Shown piece by piece: positions 23,759-35,118 of a stretch of 64,000 nucleotides of DNA (its first letter is position 1; each line of letters opens with the position of its first letter). Source of the stretch: Bradysia coprophila. Lineage: Eukaryota > Arthropoda > Insecta > Diptera > Sciaridae. The translations under genes were made by a program, and so were the position numbers. The notes beneath the pieces were generated by a model. It saw only the letters and a list, made by a program, of their open reading frames with translations, searched no databases and had not been told where the DNA came from. The DNA lies in contig NC_050735.1 in assembly GCF_014529535.1 (NCBI RefSeq), positions 8,505,739 to 8,569,738 of the forward strand, given 5' to 3'.

Positions 23759-24996
23759 AACATAGCTAACGCCGACCCGTACGAAACACCTATTCGTATC
23801 AAAAGCCTTTAATGTGAAACTCTTCATTTCTCTTACTTCATTTTCTTCTCTGCTGAAAAACTATTCTCCCTTTAAAATCACTTACATTATCCACTCTTTG
23901 CCTTGTTATCATATACAACTAAATTGCCGGAGGCAATATAGACAGCCCCGTACGAAGACAAATTTCATAAATTCCTATTTAAACAGCTATATACCGCTAT
24001 ATTTAACTATATTTCACTATAAATAAACATTTCACAGATAAATATGCTATTATATAGCTCTATATGCCTGTATATAGCTCAATATAGCTGTATATAGGTA
24101 TATATAGATGTCCGTATATGGAATCCCTGAAACCCCACACACATAACAAATTATTTCCATGTTAACAGAAACTCTCTAAGTACCATTTTTCCCAAGATAT
24201 ATCACTTTTATTAAAATCCAATATGGCCGCCGGCAGCCATTTTTTTAGGAGACCGGAAATAGTACCGACGCTTTACATTCGTTAATACCTTTCAAACAAA
24301 AAAAAAATCATGAAATTCGGTCAAAATTTACTCGAGATATTGTCAAAATACACCACGTTCACTGTACGGCCGAGTAGCCAGATAAGAGCTCACTCCAAAA
24401 GACCTAGCTCACGCTCCGGAGAACATAATTTCATAAAATAATAATAATTTTCCCTGATTGGTACGGTCAATACCTATCTAATAAAGCTAAAACAGACGAA
24501 ATATGTTCAAATGTGGCCGACCTACAAGCAAAAACTGCTTGCCGCCCTGTGCCTGTTCCACACCAAGGGGTCTAACTCACGAGTCGGTCATCCGATTTCC
24601 ATAAACTTTTTTTCTGTCGATCGGTATTGTAAATACCTTTTATTTGACGTATCACTTACAAGTTTAACGTTTAAATGTCCGGAGATATCTTCGAAAAACC
24701 GTAAAGCACTTATTGGGCCACAGCTCGGGAGGGGTCGATCCAAAATCACTCATCTTCGAACTTAGCCTGTCTTTTGACATTACCAAACGGGAAAAAAAAG
24801 AATTTTCAAAATCGGATGCGTTTTACTCAAGTTATCGTGCAGACAGACAGACGGACAGACGGACATTTTTTTTTCGCGGATTTGGCATCTCTAGACAACC
24901 ACAATAGGTTTCCCCTTACTCAGGGAGTCCAATTCGACGTGTTACAAACGTATGCGTAAACCTATAAGACCCCAGTACTTCGTACGGGTCTAAAAA
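23759..24996 (+). repeat. Dispersed 1.24-kb repeat, copy 2
   Basis: Same orientation and nearly the same sequence as 9918-11160, from catagctaacgccgac to gtacttcgtacgggtcta. It is followed at about 24998 by ggcaatgaccctggcaaag. A close variant of that segment stands just before copy 1 at about 9875. Confidence 0.8.
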
Positions 24997-25024
24997 TTGA
25001 CGGCAATGACCCTGGCAAAGTTTA

Positions 25025-25222
25025 ATGGACGAAAGAAAAGAACAGAAAAGAAAAGAAAAGCACAGAAAAGTCTGGAAAAGAAAAGGACAGAAAAGAACAG
25101 CAAAGTCTGGAAAAGAAAAGGACAGAAAAAAGAAAATGAAAGAGAATGAAATTGAAGAAGAAGACGATGACGATAAGCAGAAGGAGATGATAGACAGAAG
25201 AAGACCTAAATCTAGAAGGTAA
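25025..25222 (+). CDS. Low-complexity Lys/Glu-rich frame at the 3' end of the LTR element
   Basis: 65 codons from MDERKEQKRKEK, with RKRKEK repeats and an acidic EEEDDDDK patch. It starts in the gaccctggcaaa segment that also precedes the repeat near 9918. It has no domain and may be only a purine-rich tract. The charged composition resembles the short frame at 9687. Confidence 0.2.
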   Translation: MDERKEQKRKEKHRKVWKRKGQKRTAKSGKEKDRKKKMKENEIEEEDDDDKQKEMIDRRRPKSRR

Positions 25223-25443
25223 CCAAATTTCAGGCGACAAAGAGAAGAAGAAGAAGACTACGAAGGAACATGACTACGAATTACGAGAAAATTTGAAACA
25301 GAGTTTGAGAAGGAAGAACAAGAAAACTTGAGTTAGATGTTAATCGATTTTGTCGTTATACAGGATGATGACGAACTACTTTTGCGTACTGTGTTTCTTT
25401 AAATTATATTTTGAGTGGTAGAATTTATACGAATGAGAAGAAG

Positions 25444-25605
25444 TGTTGAGACATCTAATCGTAGCATCTAATCGAGTTAGTACGATCACGTTAGCACTTG
25501 TGAATAACTAAATTTTGTGTTTGTTCGGTTTGAATTTGTAGTTGAATAAAGTCTCACTTTTATAAAACTGCTGTTATTCCTCACCATAAATTGGAACTTC
25601 TAACA
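25444..25605 (+). repeat. Right LTR, copia-like
   Basis: 162 bp, identical to 9446-9618 apart from the lack of 11 bases near the start. It is followed by tataagacccc, which continues the repeat interrupted at 9445. Confidence 0.8.
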
Positions 25606-25610
25606 TATAA

Positions 25611-28600
25611 GACCCCAGGTCCTAACATGTTTGGGTCATATCTACGGTTAATATCAAAATACGTTTCCCGAAGGCTATTTCATGTGTTAACTGTTGTGAT
25701 GACACAAATAAACAATGAACTCTTGCGAAGTTGTGTGTCTTATGGTAAAATGGATGTTAAAACTAATGAAGTAACTTAACTGTATCACACATCATGCGTT
25801 ACCAAACATATGAAGTAATAGATTCAATGGTTTGTAACGATGGTATGCTTGCAGCATGTGTAAAATTCAAGAGGCAATTCAAATCGTCCTTTTCAGCATG
25901 CAACAAAACGTTGGAGCACCTAAAGTATTATGGCTGCATGAAAGACCTTTCTCACCAGTCTATGCATAGAGATGAACAGAGTCGTGTAATACCGTTAAAA
26001 ATTCAAATCAAATTGCTGGAAACATAAACTTTTATTGTCTGACTTATTTAATTTCCTGTTAATATCGTATGATATCCGAGACGGAAAGATGCCATGGAAA
26101 AAGATTGTTAAACACAAGAAGAAAACTAATTTTGAGTCAAAATGAAACGCTGTGAAAACAGCAAAAAAATAAAAACGATTGCAGAAGTGGCATAGACTCA
26201 AGCAATTTTGTATGTTACTCGTGAGATATATACACGAATGGTGGATTGTTATTTGTTGTAAAATGTTTTCCGATCAGAAAAAGGATTTGGTCGTTATACC
26301 ATCGTAATAAATCTGTATTGACGGAGATATTGTAGACCTTGGGCTATAATTTTCCACATAAAATCGGAAGAGCTATTTTCGATACCCGACCTAATTACCC
26401 AACAATCCCTCGGAACGTACGAGTATGATTATTATTCAATTAATAAGGACTGGTTGAATTGTTTACAAGAAACTTGCATAAACCCGAGAGGAGCGAGCAA
26501 AAAAAAACATTTAAAAAGTATTAAATTTTCGACACAGTTTTATTCTTAACGCGAGAGAGGATTATAAATTTGTTTGATTGTTGAAGGCAGTAAATTCGTT
26601 CGAATGGAAAATGTTTTCTTTGATATTATATTGTTATTGTTCCCAAAGATTTTAATTAAGTTTTCTCCAGCAATATTATTTTAAAGAAAATATTTTCATC
26701 GAAAACATTCTGCTTGCTTTACAACCAACGGATAGAAATAGGAGAAAGGAAAAAAATTACCGAGAATGTCTATGTCGTTATGAACGACGTCTTGTCATTA
26801 CGCGTAACTCCGCTTCTCACGTTTTTAAGCCAGAATTTCTGATTCATTCTGACAGGGAAATTCTCTTTAATTATTTCACAAAAATGTCAGAGAAACAGTT
26901 CGTCGAAACTATTGAACGTTTCATGTGGTTATTATTTTATTGCGCTCGGCATGTTGTCAAGTTAATTTGTTGTTAAATTCTCAAACATTCTTAAAAATTC
27001 CTTTTTTTTTGTAAAACAATATGATACGAAGTTAGTTGGTGGACTCGAAGAAACGAACATATGTATTTCGATAAGCGATCTTAGGAGTAAATATAGCCCA
27101 AGAGATAACCAACTCGGATAATTGACTACACACACTCTCAAAGGAGTTGTTGGAGTATCTGGTTAATAGTTGTAATTGATGGAAATTCGAGAAATCGATG
27201 GATACAAGGAATTGACTGGAAATACGTGAAATTGTAAGGAATAACATGTTCATGTCAAAGCGCCCAAAAAACGTTTCAAAATAATCTGTTCATTTAAAAT
27301 GGAATGAAATGATAACGGAAAATATCGTGAACTTCTTTCGAACATTCGTGGAATTATAGAAAGCAACTGGAATTGTAGGAATTGAAGGACCTATCCGGCA
27401 AGTAGATGTGTTAATCCGGTAAATAAAGTAATAAAAGGAATTAGAAGCAATTAAAAGAAATTAGGAATTGATTTGCCATCATTTTAGCCAGTCGGTTTCC
27501 CCTCGATATAGTCATAATCCTTTGTAATATTTAAGAATTTTAAGAATTTAATTCCCTTCAAATAGGCCTCACAGGTCAGGGCCTATTTCATGGAGATAAA
27601 TTCCAGCAAACTCCAAACACAAAAACATAGAAAAAAAATAAGAATTTAACGAAAACACCGGAGGCACTTCGATCTACTGTTATTTTAGAGAAAAAGATAA
27701 AACGTGACGGAAAAATTCGGGAATTTTCTGGAATTTAATTTCCCTAGAGTGAGCCTTGTAATAGGTTCACACAGCAAGTGTGACAGGTTTACCCATTTTC
27801 CGGAGAGATTTGGAGCTGAAAAAATTGACGGCTTGATCTTCCCGCCTTCTTGGCAATGTATACCTAATAAATAAAAATCTCAAATACCCTAAAACCCTTA
27901 CATGTATGTATATAGGATCAGGCAAAACTGTAGCCTAATAAAACATCCGACTTTTCTCAACGCAAACGAATCAAATTTTATTCAAATCTTTCTTCACCTA
28001 CGGTTCGCCTCAAACGGATTAACAATTCTCGTCTCTCTATGCAACTGTTCATCATGACAAAAGGATGGATCGAATGGATCATTGACCTGTACTGATTACT
28101 CACTGTAAGTGGTTCAGGGGGTCAAAAAAAATTTACTAAGAATTTTAAAAATGATGTCAGTAGCAAGGAGTTTGTTCGCAAGGGCCTACTCTCGACCCGT
28201 AAAATATTTTTACAAATTCTAAGAGACACGGAGACTCTATTTTTGCCCCCTGGACCATACAAACACTTTTTCAACCTTTGTATTGCTTCGATATCCCATT
28301 CTCACCGGAAAGCGGATATACCTCACAGTCACTCCGTTTTGTCTCCGTTTAGCACGCCGTTCAGTGCAATAACAAACGTTTCTGATGCGAATAACGTAAA
28401 AGTTACGAAGAACCTGAGGAAAATTTTGAGGAATATGTCTCGTGTATGCCGGATCCTTTTCTACTTGATTTGGATATCACAGCAAAGAAAGAAATGATTC
28501 AAGTCAAAACATAACTCGCTCAAAATCCTACGTCTATAAAGATCTTAATTACCTGCCTAACTTACCTCTTTCTTCAAATTGAAATTAATAAAACGGAAAC

Positions 28601-29535
28601 TTTTTGATTAACAATTAAAAGTTTGTTGTGCGCTAGGCTCGGTGTTGAATCCAACCACACAAGATTATTAACCGAAACACGATGATAAACAAAAAGCTCT
28701 ACCAATGAAGCTCCGTGCTACGTTAACGTAATGGATTCAAGTTTATAGAATATGTACGAAACGAAGTGTAATAATGTGCAACATTTCATTTGTATCATTA
28801 AAGTTTCATGTTTCCTTCATGTCGAGTTTCGTAAATAACTCATTTAAACGTGTATATAAGACATAGTCATAAACTGAATAATGGAATGGTGGATATATTC
28901 ATTAATTAGTTTCTTGTCTCACGTTTAGCGCCGAAAGTAACACTGAGGAGGAGAAGTTTAGCTTCTTTTCCGACAGAGTCTAACAAAATTTAGCTACGGA
29001 GACAGACATCTATTTCGATGTATTTTCAGAGGTCCCCGCATGTTCTCGGCCAAATTTATTATATTTCCTTTTTCGATTAGCTTGAAATTAAAGCCAACGC
29101 CATAAAATAGAAAGAGAGTAAATAATCTCTGTTAAACAGTGACGGTAAGCATACCGCGATAGAATCAGCCAAATCTAATTTTTTTAGTGAAAGTGTCACA
29201 GATTGTTTGATCCAAAATCTTTTACTTCATTTGTTTCAACATAAATTTTGAACGTTATCGTATCGCTTATTTTTGTCGTCATTGCCTATTCTGTTGTCTT
29301 TAATGTCTGTTGTAATGTGAAACGGTAATGTTTCCCTACATTTGAATTGAACTTCTTGGGACTGAAATCTAATTTAGGAAATCCCAAAATTTCTGAATCT
29401 TGTAGCGCTGTGCTAGTCTAGAATCTATACATTGAGCTATTGAACTCTTAATACCGCCAGAACGTCCAATGTTTAATCTAAAATCACGCCGTGAAATATT
29501 ATTTTTCGATTCCGGGAATTAATTTGTTTTTATCT
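25611..29535. other. Gene-free AT-rich region
   Basis: No supported gene. Between about 27540 and 27780 there are two ends of the aataggcc family (attcccttcaaataggcc; ggcctatttcatgg) also seen at 1780-2006. A tatataag motif at 28853 lies in a stretch that could be an old LTR, but there is no partner. Confidence 0.5.
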
Positions 29536-29539
29536 GCTA

Positions 29540-29995
29540 GTGCGAAAGTTATGGAAGAAATGCATGGACGAATCCAGACCATATGAGCTTCCAATTAAAT
29601 CTGACTTGAACAACTTGAACAACCCTCGGATGTGCCTTATATCACGATCAAACTTTTGGAGCGACACCGAATTACAAATTTCAGATTTTGATGAAAATGA
29701 ACCGTGGCAGATGTGCTGGAACGACAGCCCTACTTTCACGAATAAGTTCCTCATCCAGAACCCACATCAAAAACTAGAGGGCTTTAATCTGCAGTGAAAG
29801 GAGTGGAAAATGTTAAATCGGTTCCGTTCGGGCCACGGCTGCTCGGCTGATCAAATGTATAATTCCCTGTACTGCGACTGCGATCATGACATCTTCCAGA
29901 CAATGGATCTTATTCTAAACGAATGCCTTTTTCATCAATTCAGAGGCGGACTCCAAAGTCTTAATGAAGCAACGAGTGAAGCAATAAATCGGTGA
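29540..29995 (+). pseudogene. LINE reverse-transcriptase C-terminal fragment
   Basis: Two frames separated by a stop read LNRFRSGHGCSADQMY..., then QTMDLILNECLFHQF and GGLQSLNEA. The pattern LNRFR(T/S)GHGxC followed by C-x-C, QT..HI..ECP and GGL is the usual tail of insect jockey/RTE-type LINE ORFs. The first in-frame stop is near 29795, and the RT core is missing. Confidence 0.6.
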
Positions 29996-32540
29996 AGTGA
30001 ATTAGACATTGACGTTTGAAAACAGTGTTTTTAGAGTAGTGATTGCAGCTATCAGCTGTTAATTGATTGAAACTAAAAGTTTCAAAAAGACTTGTTAAAG
30101 AAATTGATGTGAACCAGACGATCAATATATAGTGCGAAAAACAGATAGGTAATGGCTTCATTACGTTTCAGTTTTTAGGAAGGTAAAGTGATTTTTCGCA
30201 CACGCAGATAATAGTACATTACTTCTTGTGTGAAATTTTCCGATCGAGGTGTAGCCGAGGTCGGTAAACACATAAGAAGGACCATTTCCAACATTTTCCC
30301 CAATGCCCAAGGAAGGTTTTTTATTCAAACACGTGAGGTAAAGTTTTGGCTCCGTGAAATAAAGTTAACTTTACTTTAAGTTTTAATCAATAAAAAAAAA
30401 TCCTCACGTTTTTCAATAAAATATAGTACCTAGCTACAAGCTTCCCACTGGCCAAAATAAAAATTTGGAAGCAAGTAGGTAATGGACTATTTCGTAACAA
30501 TCTTTTCATCTTTTTCACCAGTTGGAATAACAATTTTCTTCGCTTTTTTGGCTCTCTTATGCCTTATGCCCATAAGCTTCGACTGGCTCCAACTAATTTA
30601 GACTAGCATGGTATTACCTAAGCATTGACAAATAAATTGTTTTGAAAAGTTATGCAATCGGATCGAACACACCAAGTCTTTCTTCAATTTTCTTTCGTTT
30701 AATAAATATACTTTTGGATAAAACTAATAAGAGAGTAATAAAAAATGAATGGTTGACCTTGACCACAATGAATTAGTGGTTATGGTCATGACTGGCATTT
30801 AAAATTGAATGGCATTATGGACATGATTGTATATTACGACATGTTTAATATTAGTATAGTCATTCGTCGAACTTTTTTTTTTTTTGATAAATATTTATTA
30901 TGCTGTGCACGTATCTGTAGTTGAATGGAATATACGCGTTGAAGTTGTATATATACCAGTCGCTTAGGTGGGTTTTATTTTTTGGTCTATTTTTTAACTT
31001 TATCTAACCGTTTGCTTTAATCGGAGATCCTGAATATGGAAATACTTATAATTCAGGGATTATATCAAAGCGGTCCACGAAAGAAACGAAGCAAATTACA
31101 CAATTACACACAATTACATGTCGTACTGCTAGCAACAAGCTTTGGGAAACTCTTATTTTGAAAAGTGTTTTTTTTTTACCCGAGCCGAGGACTGTTAGAG
31201 ACGGCTGTCATCGGTTATCGACAATGACAGTAATAATAAACGACAAGCTCTGACTATGAGGTCTTATTATAGCTAAAGGCATTTTCAAACCAAATGAAGT
31301 AAAAGATTTCTGAAATTAATCTATGAAAATCTTCGATCAAATGAAGTAATAGATCAGACATTAAAACTGTTAATTTGCTTGCCGTCTGTGACAGGATATC
31401 CATTCAGCCCTTATTTTAAGGAATTAAAATCCAGAAAATCAAATTCCCCAAAATAGACCCAGATGCAACTACACAAGTCAAAATAACAAATAGAACTTCG
31501 CTAGTGTCACAAAATGTCATACAATTAATTACAACTTTCCGTGAGGTGCTGACGGTGCCTGTGTTAACAACTTTCCGGATGGAGCAGCTTTACTGCACAC
31601 TCTGTCCAGTTTCAGTACCGAATCTTCAACATTATTAGATTTCCATCACAATGTTTCAAATGAATCGACTCAATTGGTGTTGATGGTTGTTAGGTGAAGA
31701 GAACACCGTTTACATAATATTTAATGAAAGAGGATGTACTTGCAAACTGAAATATCTGATCGATTTGTGGTCATATACGTATAATTACAACAAAATACGA
31801 ACACCACGTTATCGCTTAGAAATGTAGAGATGTGTTGTTTGAACAAGAGTTTAGCTTCTTGAACGATCCAATGGTGAGTGTAGGAAACACTCAAAACAAA
31901 ATTATAGTGTTCAATCAATTTGCGAACAAAGTTATACTAACCAGCCACCATAGGCCACACATTCTAAGGGTATATTCAAGAATGCAATAGAAATGTTTAT
32001 GTTCCATTCGGAGACTAGAGGCGAGCAATGTACGAGTTATATGCTGCGTTTTTCGTTAAAAGAGGCAATGGAAGTTTTACTTCCTGTCATTTTGTTGAGA
32101 AATAATTATTTCTCAACTCAGTGACGAGAACTAGGACTTTCGTCGGGGTTTTGGAGAAAAACGTTGTATGCAAGGTGATAAATGTGTGTATTACATGATG
32201 TGTATTATCACATTCGGCCTAAATTGCCTGAAAAAAGCATTTATCGCTCGATGGCATGGCATAAGTAACTATTTAGATTAGATTAGATTACATGGGATGA
32301 GACAAATCTCTGCATCTAAGCCTCCATTGGGCCTGTTGTGCGTGCCCCTTTTTTCGTCTAGTTGGACCTACTGATTAAAGTGAAATCCGAACAACTGTCA
32401 AACGCAAGTCTTATTATCCTTACGTCGTTATGTTTATGTGACAACACAGATGGCACTGTAAGTTACAATTGTCTATATGCATGACATGTGATATCGTTAT
32501 GATTTCTTATTCTTTTTTTATGACTTTATTACGGTCGAAA
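29996..32540. other. Gene-free region
   Basis: Minor features only: 31193-31265 is an inverted, diverged copy of 20672-20735 (both contain tatcgacaa/ttgtcgata and the cagagctt motif); a perfect 24-bp palindrome gttgagaaataa/ttatttctcaac lies at 32092-32115; and attag repeats occur near 32274-32290. Confidence 0.5.
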
Positions 32541-32547
32541 GAGCCTA

Positions 32548-32777
32548 TAGATTGTGGAAATTGTTATCGTCACTACCGCAAAAATCAGCGATGACACTGC
32601 CTTCAAGTCGGTCTTTTAAGAAACGAAATTTAAAAATCAAAATCATTTGTTGGGAAATTAAATTTTCGATCACATTGCCCATGAAAATATTGTTCGATGA
32701 AGTGACAGAAGTGACCGACTTGACGACAGCGGCAATCATTGAGAGTCCTGTGAAATAGTGCTCAAATCCATAATCTA
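32548..32777. repeat. Short inverted-repeat element, copy 1
   Basis: Begins tagattgtggaa and ends tccataatcta. About 85-90% identical along its whole length to 36822-37050, including atcagcgatg.cactgc and gatgaagtgacagaagtgac. No target duplication is clear. Confidence 0.7.
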
Positions 32778-32834
32778 TTGGCATTGCTCTAGCAGTAACT
32801 AATCACACTTTGATTAGGAAAAACCGTATGAGCA

Positions 32835-32907
32835 AGTTTACTCCGGGAATCGAACCCGGGACCCATACGTTATGAATCCAATGCTCTACCGATTGAGCTA
32901 CCTGGAC
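32835..32907 (-). tRNA. tRNA-like sequence (pseudo-tRNA or SINE head)
   Basis: The minus strand has an intact A box (TAGCTCAATCGGTAGAGC) and B box (GGGTTCGATTCCC). The T arm is perfect (CCGGG/CCCGG) and the D stem is GCTC/GAGC. The anticodon position reads CAT, but the anticodon stem and the acceptor stem do not pair. It should bind pol III factors but is unlikely to be a functional tRNA. A tRNA-derived SINE or tRNA pseudogene fits best. Confidence 0.55.
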
Positions 32908-33398
32908 TATCCAAGTGACTATTTACTCACTGCCCCCAGCTTCGCATCTCCACATCAAACTGGTTGTTTTTAATTGTGACTGGCTGTGAATGTGAAATTA
33001 CTGAGCGAGCTCACTATCGCGCCCATTGTGCTCACTATTGTAATTACACTCTTGCGAACAGGGTACACTAATCATTTTAAGTTCTAGACTAAACATTGTT
33101 TTAGTCGCGAGTTACACTACTGAAGTTTAGCACTTCAATCTTGTAATCTTGCTGTTACTTTCTTGTGTTATGAAAACCTTTAATTTTAGACATCAGGCGA
33201 ATTTACACTCAGTTTAACATGTCACTAACATTTAAAGCAGCACCTCTTCTGCCAAAATAAACGTAAAACCAAACTGTTAGGAATCTTTTTCATGAAAAAA
33301 ATTTATTTTTCTTTAATTTACACCTTTTCAATAAATTCTCTATCTTCATTGAAGTCCCCAAAATAGTAAACTCTACTGCAACTCCTGCTTGTGCTTCA

Positions 33399-34163
33399 TT
33401 ATCTCGGACACATATTACTTTTTCCACCATCTATCGACAGCAACGTACCGGTAATGAAACGTGCCGCATCACTAGCCAAAAACACGATACCTTCGGCCAC
33501 TTCATCAACCTGACCGACTCTACCCAATGAATGGGACGTCTTGCATTCTTCTAGATAACTTTGATATGCATCCGCATTCACTCCCATATTCGAATGGAAA
33601 TTGGTCATGATCACGCCCGGATTAACGGAATTCACTCGGACACCTTTCGGGCCCAGTTCCAACGAAATGCATTTGGTGAATTGATCCAAAGCAGCTTTGG
33701 ACACACAATATGCCAAGAAGTATGGAAACGATCGGATGCCAGCAACGCTGGATACGTTAACAACATTCCCTTTGGATTCGATTAGATGTGGTACGGCTAA
33801 GGCTGTTAGATGATAAACACTACGAACATTTGTGTTCATTACTTTGTCGAAATTATCTAAATTCATTCGTGAAATGGATGAGGGAGCACCAATTCCTGCC
33901 ACATTCACCAGCACGTCCAATCGACCGTAATGGGCAATTGTTTTTTCTATGATCTCTTTGGTCTGTACATTAATATCCGCAATTATTGTCAATGGCTTTT
34001 TTCCACTCTTGTCAATGCACTGTTGAGCAACCTCTTCCAACCGATCGACATTTCGACCGACCAATGCTAGTTTTGCGTTTAATTTTGCGAAATGCCCGGA
34101 CGTACATGCTCCAATGCCGGAGCTCGCGCCTGTGATCAGAACGACTTTGTCGGTAAAAGTCAT
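33399..34163 (-). CDS. Classical short-chain dehydrogenase/reductase
   Basis: Intronless gene for 254 residues, the normal length of a classical SDR. The nucleotide-binding motif TGASSGIG is at residues 11-18, followed by NVAG near 87-90. The catalytic Ser is in NVSSVAG, and the active-site Tyr-Lys pair is in YCVSK. The proline-glycine step NPGVIMT follows, and the C-terminus ends with the SDR-typical ITGTLLSIDGG. Basic residues after the first strand (GRNVDRL) suggest NADP preference. It resembles insect proteins named 3-oxoacyl-ACP reductase or CG31548-type SDRs; the substrate cannot be told from sequence. TTTATT at 33302-33307 gives AATAAA on the minus strand. There is no TATA box upstream, and no signal peptide, so it is probably cytosolic. 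Confidence 0.93.
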   Translation of the reverse strand: MTFTDKVVLITGASSGIGACTSGHFAKLNAKLALVGRNVDRLEEVAQQCIDKSGKKPLTIIADINVQTKEIIEKTIAHYGRLDVLVNVAGIGAPSSISRMNLDNFDKVMNTNVRSVYHLTALAVPHLIESKGNVVNVSSVAGIRSFPYFLAYCVSKAALDQFTKCISLELGPKGVRVNSVNPGVIMTNFHSNMGVNADAYQSYLEECKTSHSLGRVGQVDEVAEGIVFLASDAARFITGTLLSIDGGKSNMCPR

Positions 34164-34737
34164 AATGAAAGAGCCGTTTTAGCTTATTGCACAAAAATTG
34201 TTTTACCGAAAGTTTTAATGTTCGTTGATCGAAGATCCAAACAACACTAAAGAGGCCAAATATTAAGAGGAGGTTGATAGAGAAATATTAATCTCTTACG
34301 TAAGGAACTTATTTGGCTGTTCCAAATGAATACAATTTTTTTGGCTGTTGCATGTTTGGTCTTTTTTTTAAACGACTTTTTATAGTTAGGTTTTATTCAA
34401 ACGAGTATCTCTATACATCTATTTAAATTGTATTTCATATATGTGTCTGAAAGCCCACTCGATTGTTAAAAAGAGAGTTTTGTAGTAAAATTGAATTTTT
34501 GATAGTTATGTATGGCTCGTGGACCAGCTTTTATTAAACATGTTATATTCACATAATGCTTCTTTATTTGAAAACAAAAATCGATTTAAAAAACTATAGG
34601 ATCAATGAATACATATGATATGAGCACTATTCGTTTTCACGCCTGCACTTTTATACTCATGTTAATTACTAAACTAAAAAAAAACATTTACACTGCAAGC
34701 ATATCATCACCAAATTCATAATCATTAATCTGTTACT

Positions 34738-34888
34738 CAACGCACTTCAAGCAAAAGTGCTATAAATGACAGCTGCCAAATAGAGTACTATTTTGTATGA
34801 AATTCTTTTTACAGTGTAAAATTTTGTATGGAACACTGTCAAGTTTCAGTACCCTATTTAGAGTACCACTTTTGCTTGAAGTGCGTTG
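34738..34888. mobile_element. MITE with tgttact target duplication
   Basis: Terminal inverted repeats caacgcacttcaagcaaaag... and ...cttttgcttgaagtgcgttg enclose 151 bp. tgttact flanks both ends (34731-34737 and 34889-34895). A related copy is at 50639-50783. Confidence 0.85.
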
Positions 34889-35020
34889 TGTTACTTCAAT
34901 TGTTTGATACAAAATCTATTACTTCGTTTATGCTACACGTTTTGTTATATCGTTTCTGAGTGGTAAAGAAGAAATATTTGAAATGCCGATTAATGTTTAT
35001 CGTAAGATACAAGATACAAG

Positions 35021-35118
35021 TTAGACAACATACGAAAATGAATTCACCTGAAAGTTTGGATCCATAATTTCTCTGATCCGTTGAGGGTCTGCATTACCTT
35101 CAGTGTTTATATACTTTG
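35021..35118 (+). repeat. Dispersed repeat module (aactttcaggtgaattc family)
   Basis: Inverted copy of 37669-37768, nearly identical, including gatccgttgagggtctgc and accttcagtgtttatatac. Confidence 0.75.

Larger units (their letters stand above)
9446..25605 (+). mobile_element. Putative composite copia-like LTR element or LTR-bounded block, 16.2 kb
   Basis: Two direct terminal repeats (9446-9618 and 25444-25605) begin TGTTGAG, end CTAACA and are identical except for one 11-bp indel. The 5-bp tataa occurs at 9441-9445 before the left copy and at 25606-25610 after the right copy. The flanks together rebuild an interrupted dispersed repeat (cctataagacccc). A copia-type primer-binding site follows the left copy, and a purine-rich tract (gaatgagaagaag) precedes the right copy. 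Inside are only Lys/Glu-rich short frames of its own at the two ends. The remaining 15 kb consist of other repeats, a LINE and an intron-containing gene. Whether this moved as one unit, was expanded later, or is an assembly join cannot be decided from the sequence. Confidence 0.6.

Noticed and set aside
33561-33785. Plus-strand frame inside the dehydrogenase
   Set aside because: Antisense shadow of a clear SDR coding sequence.
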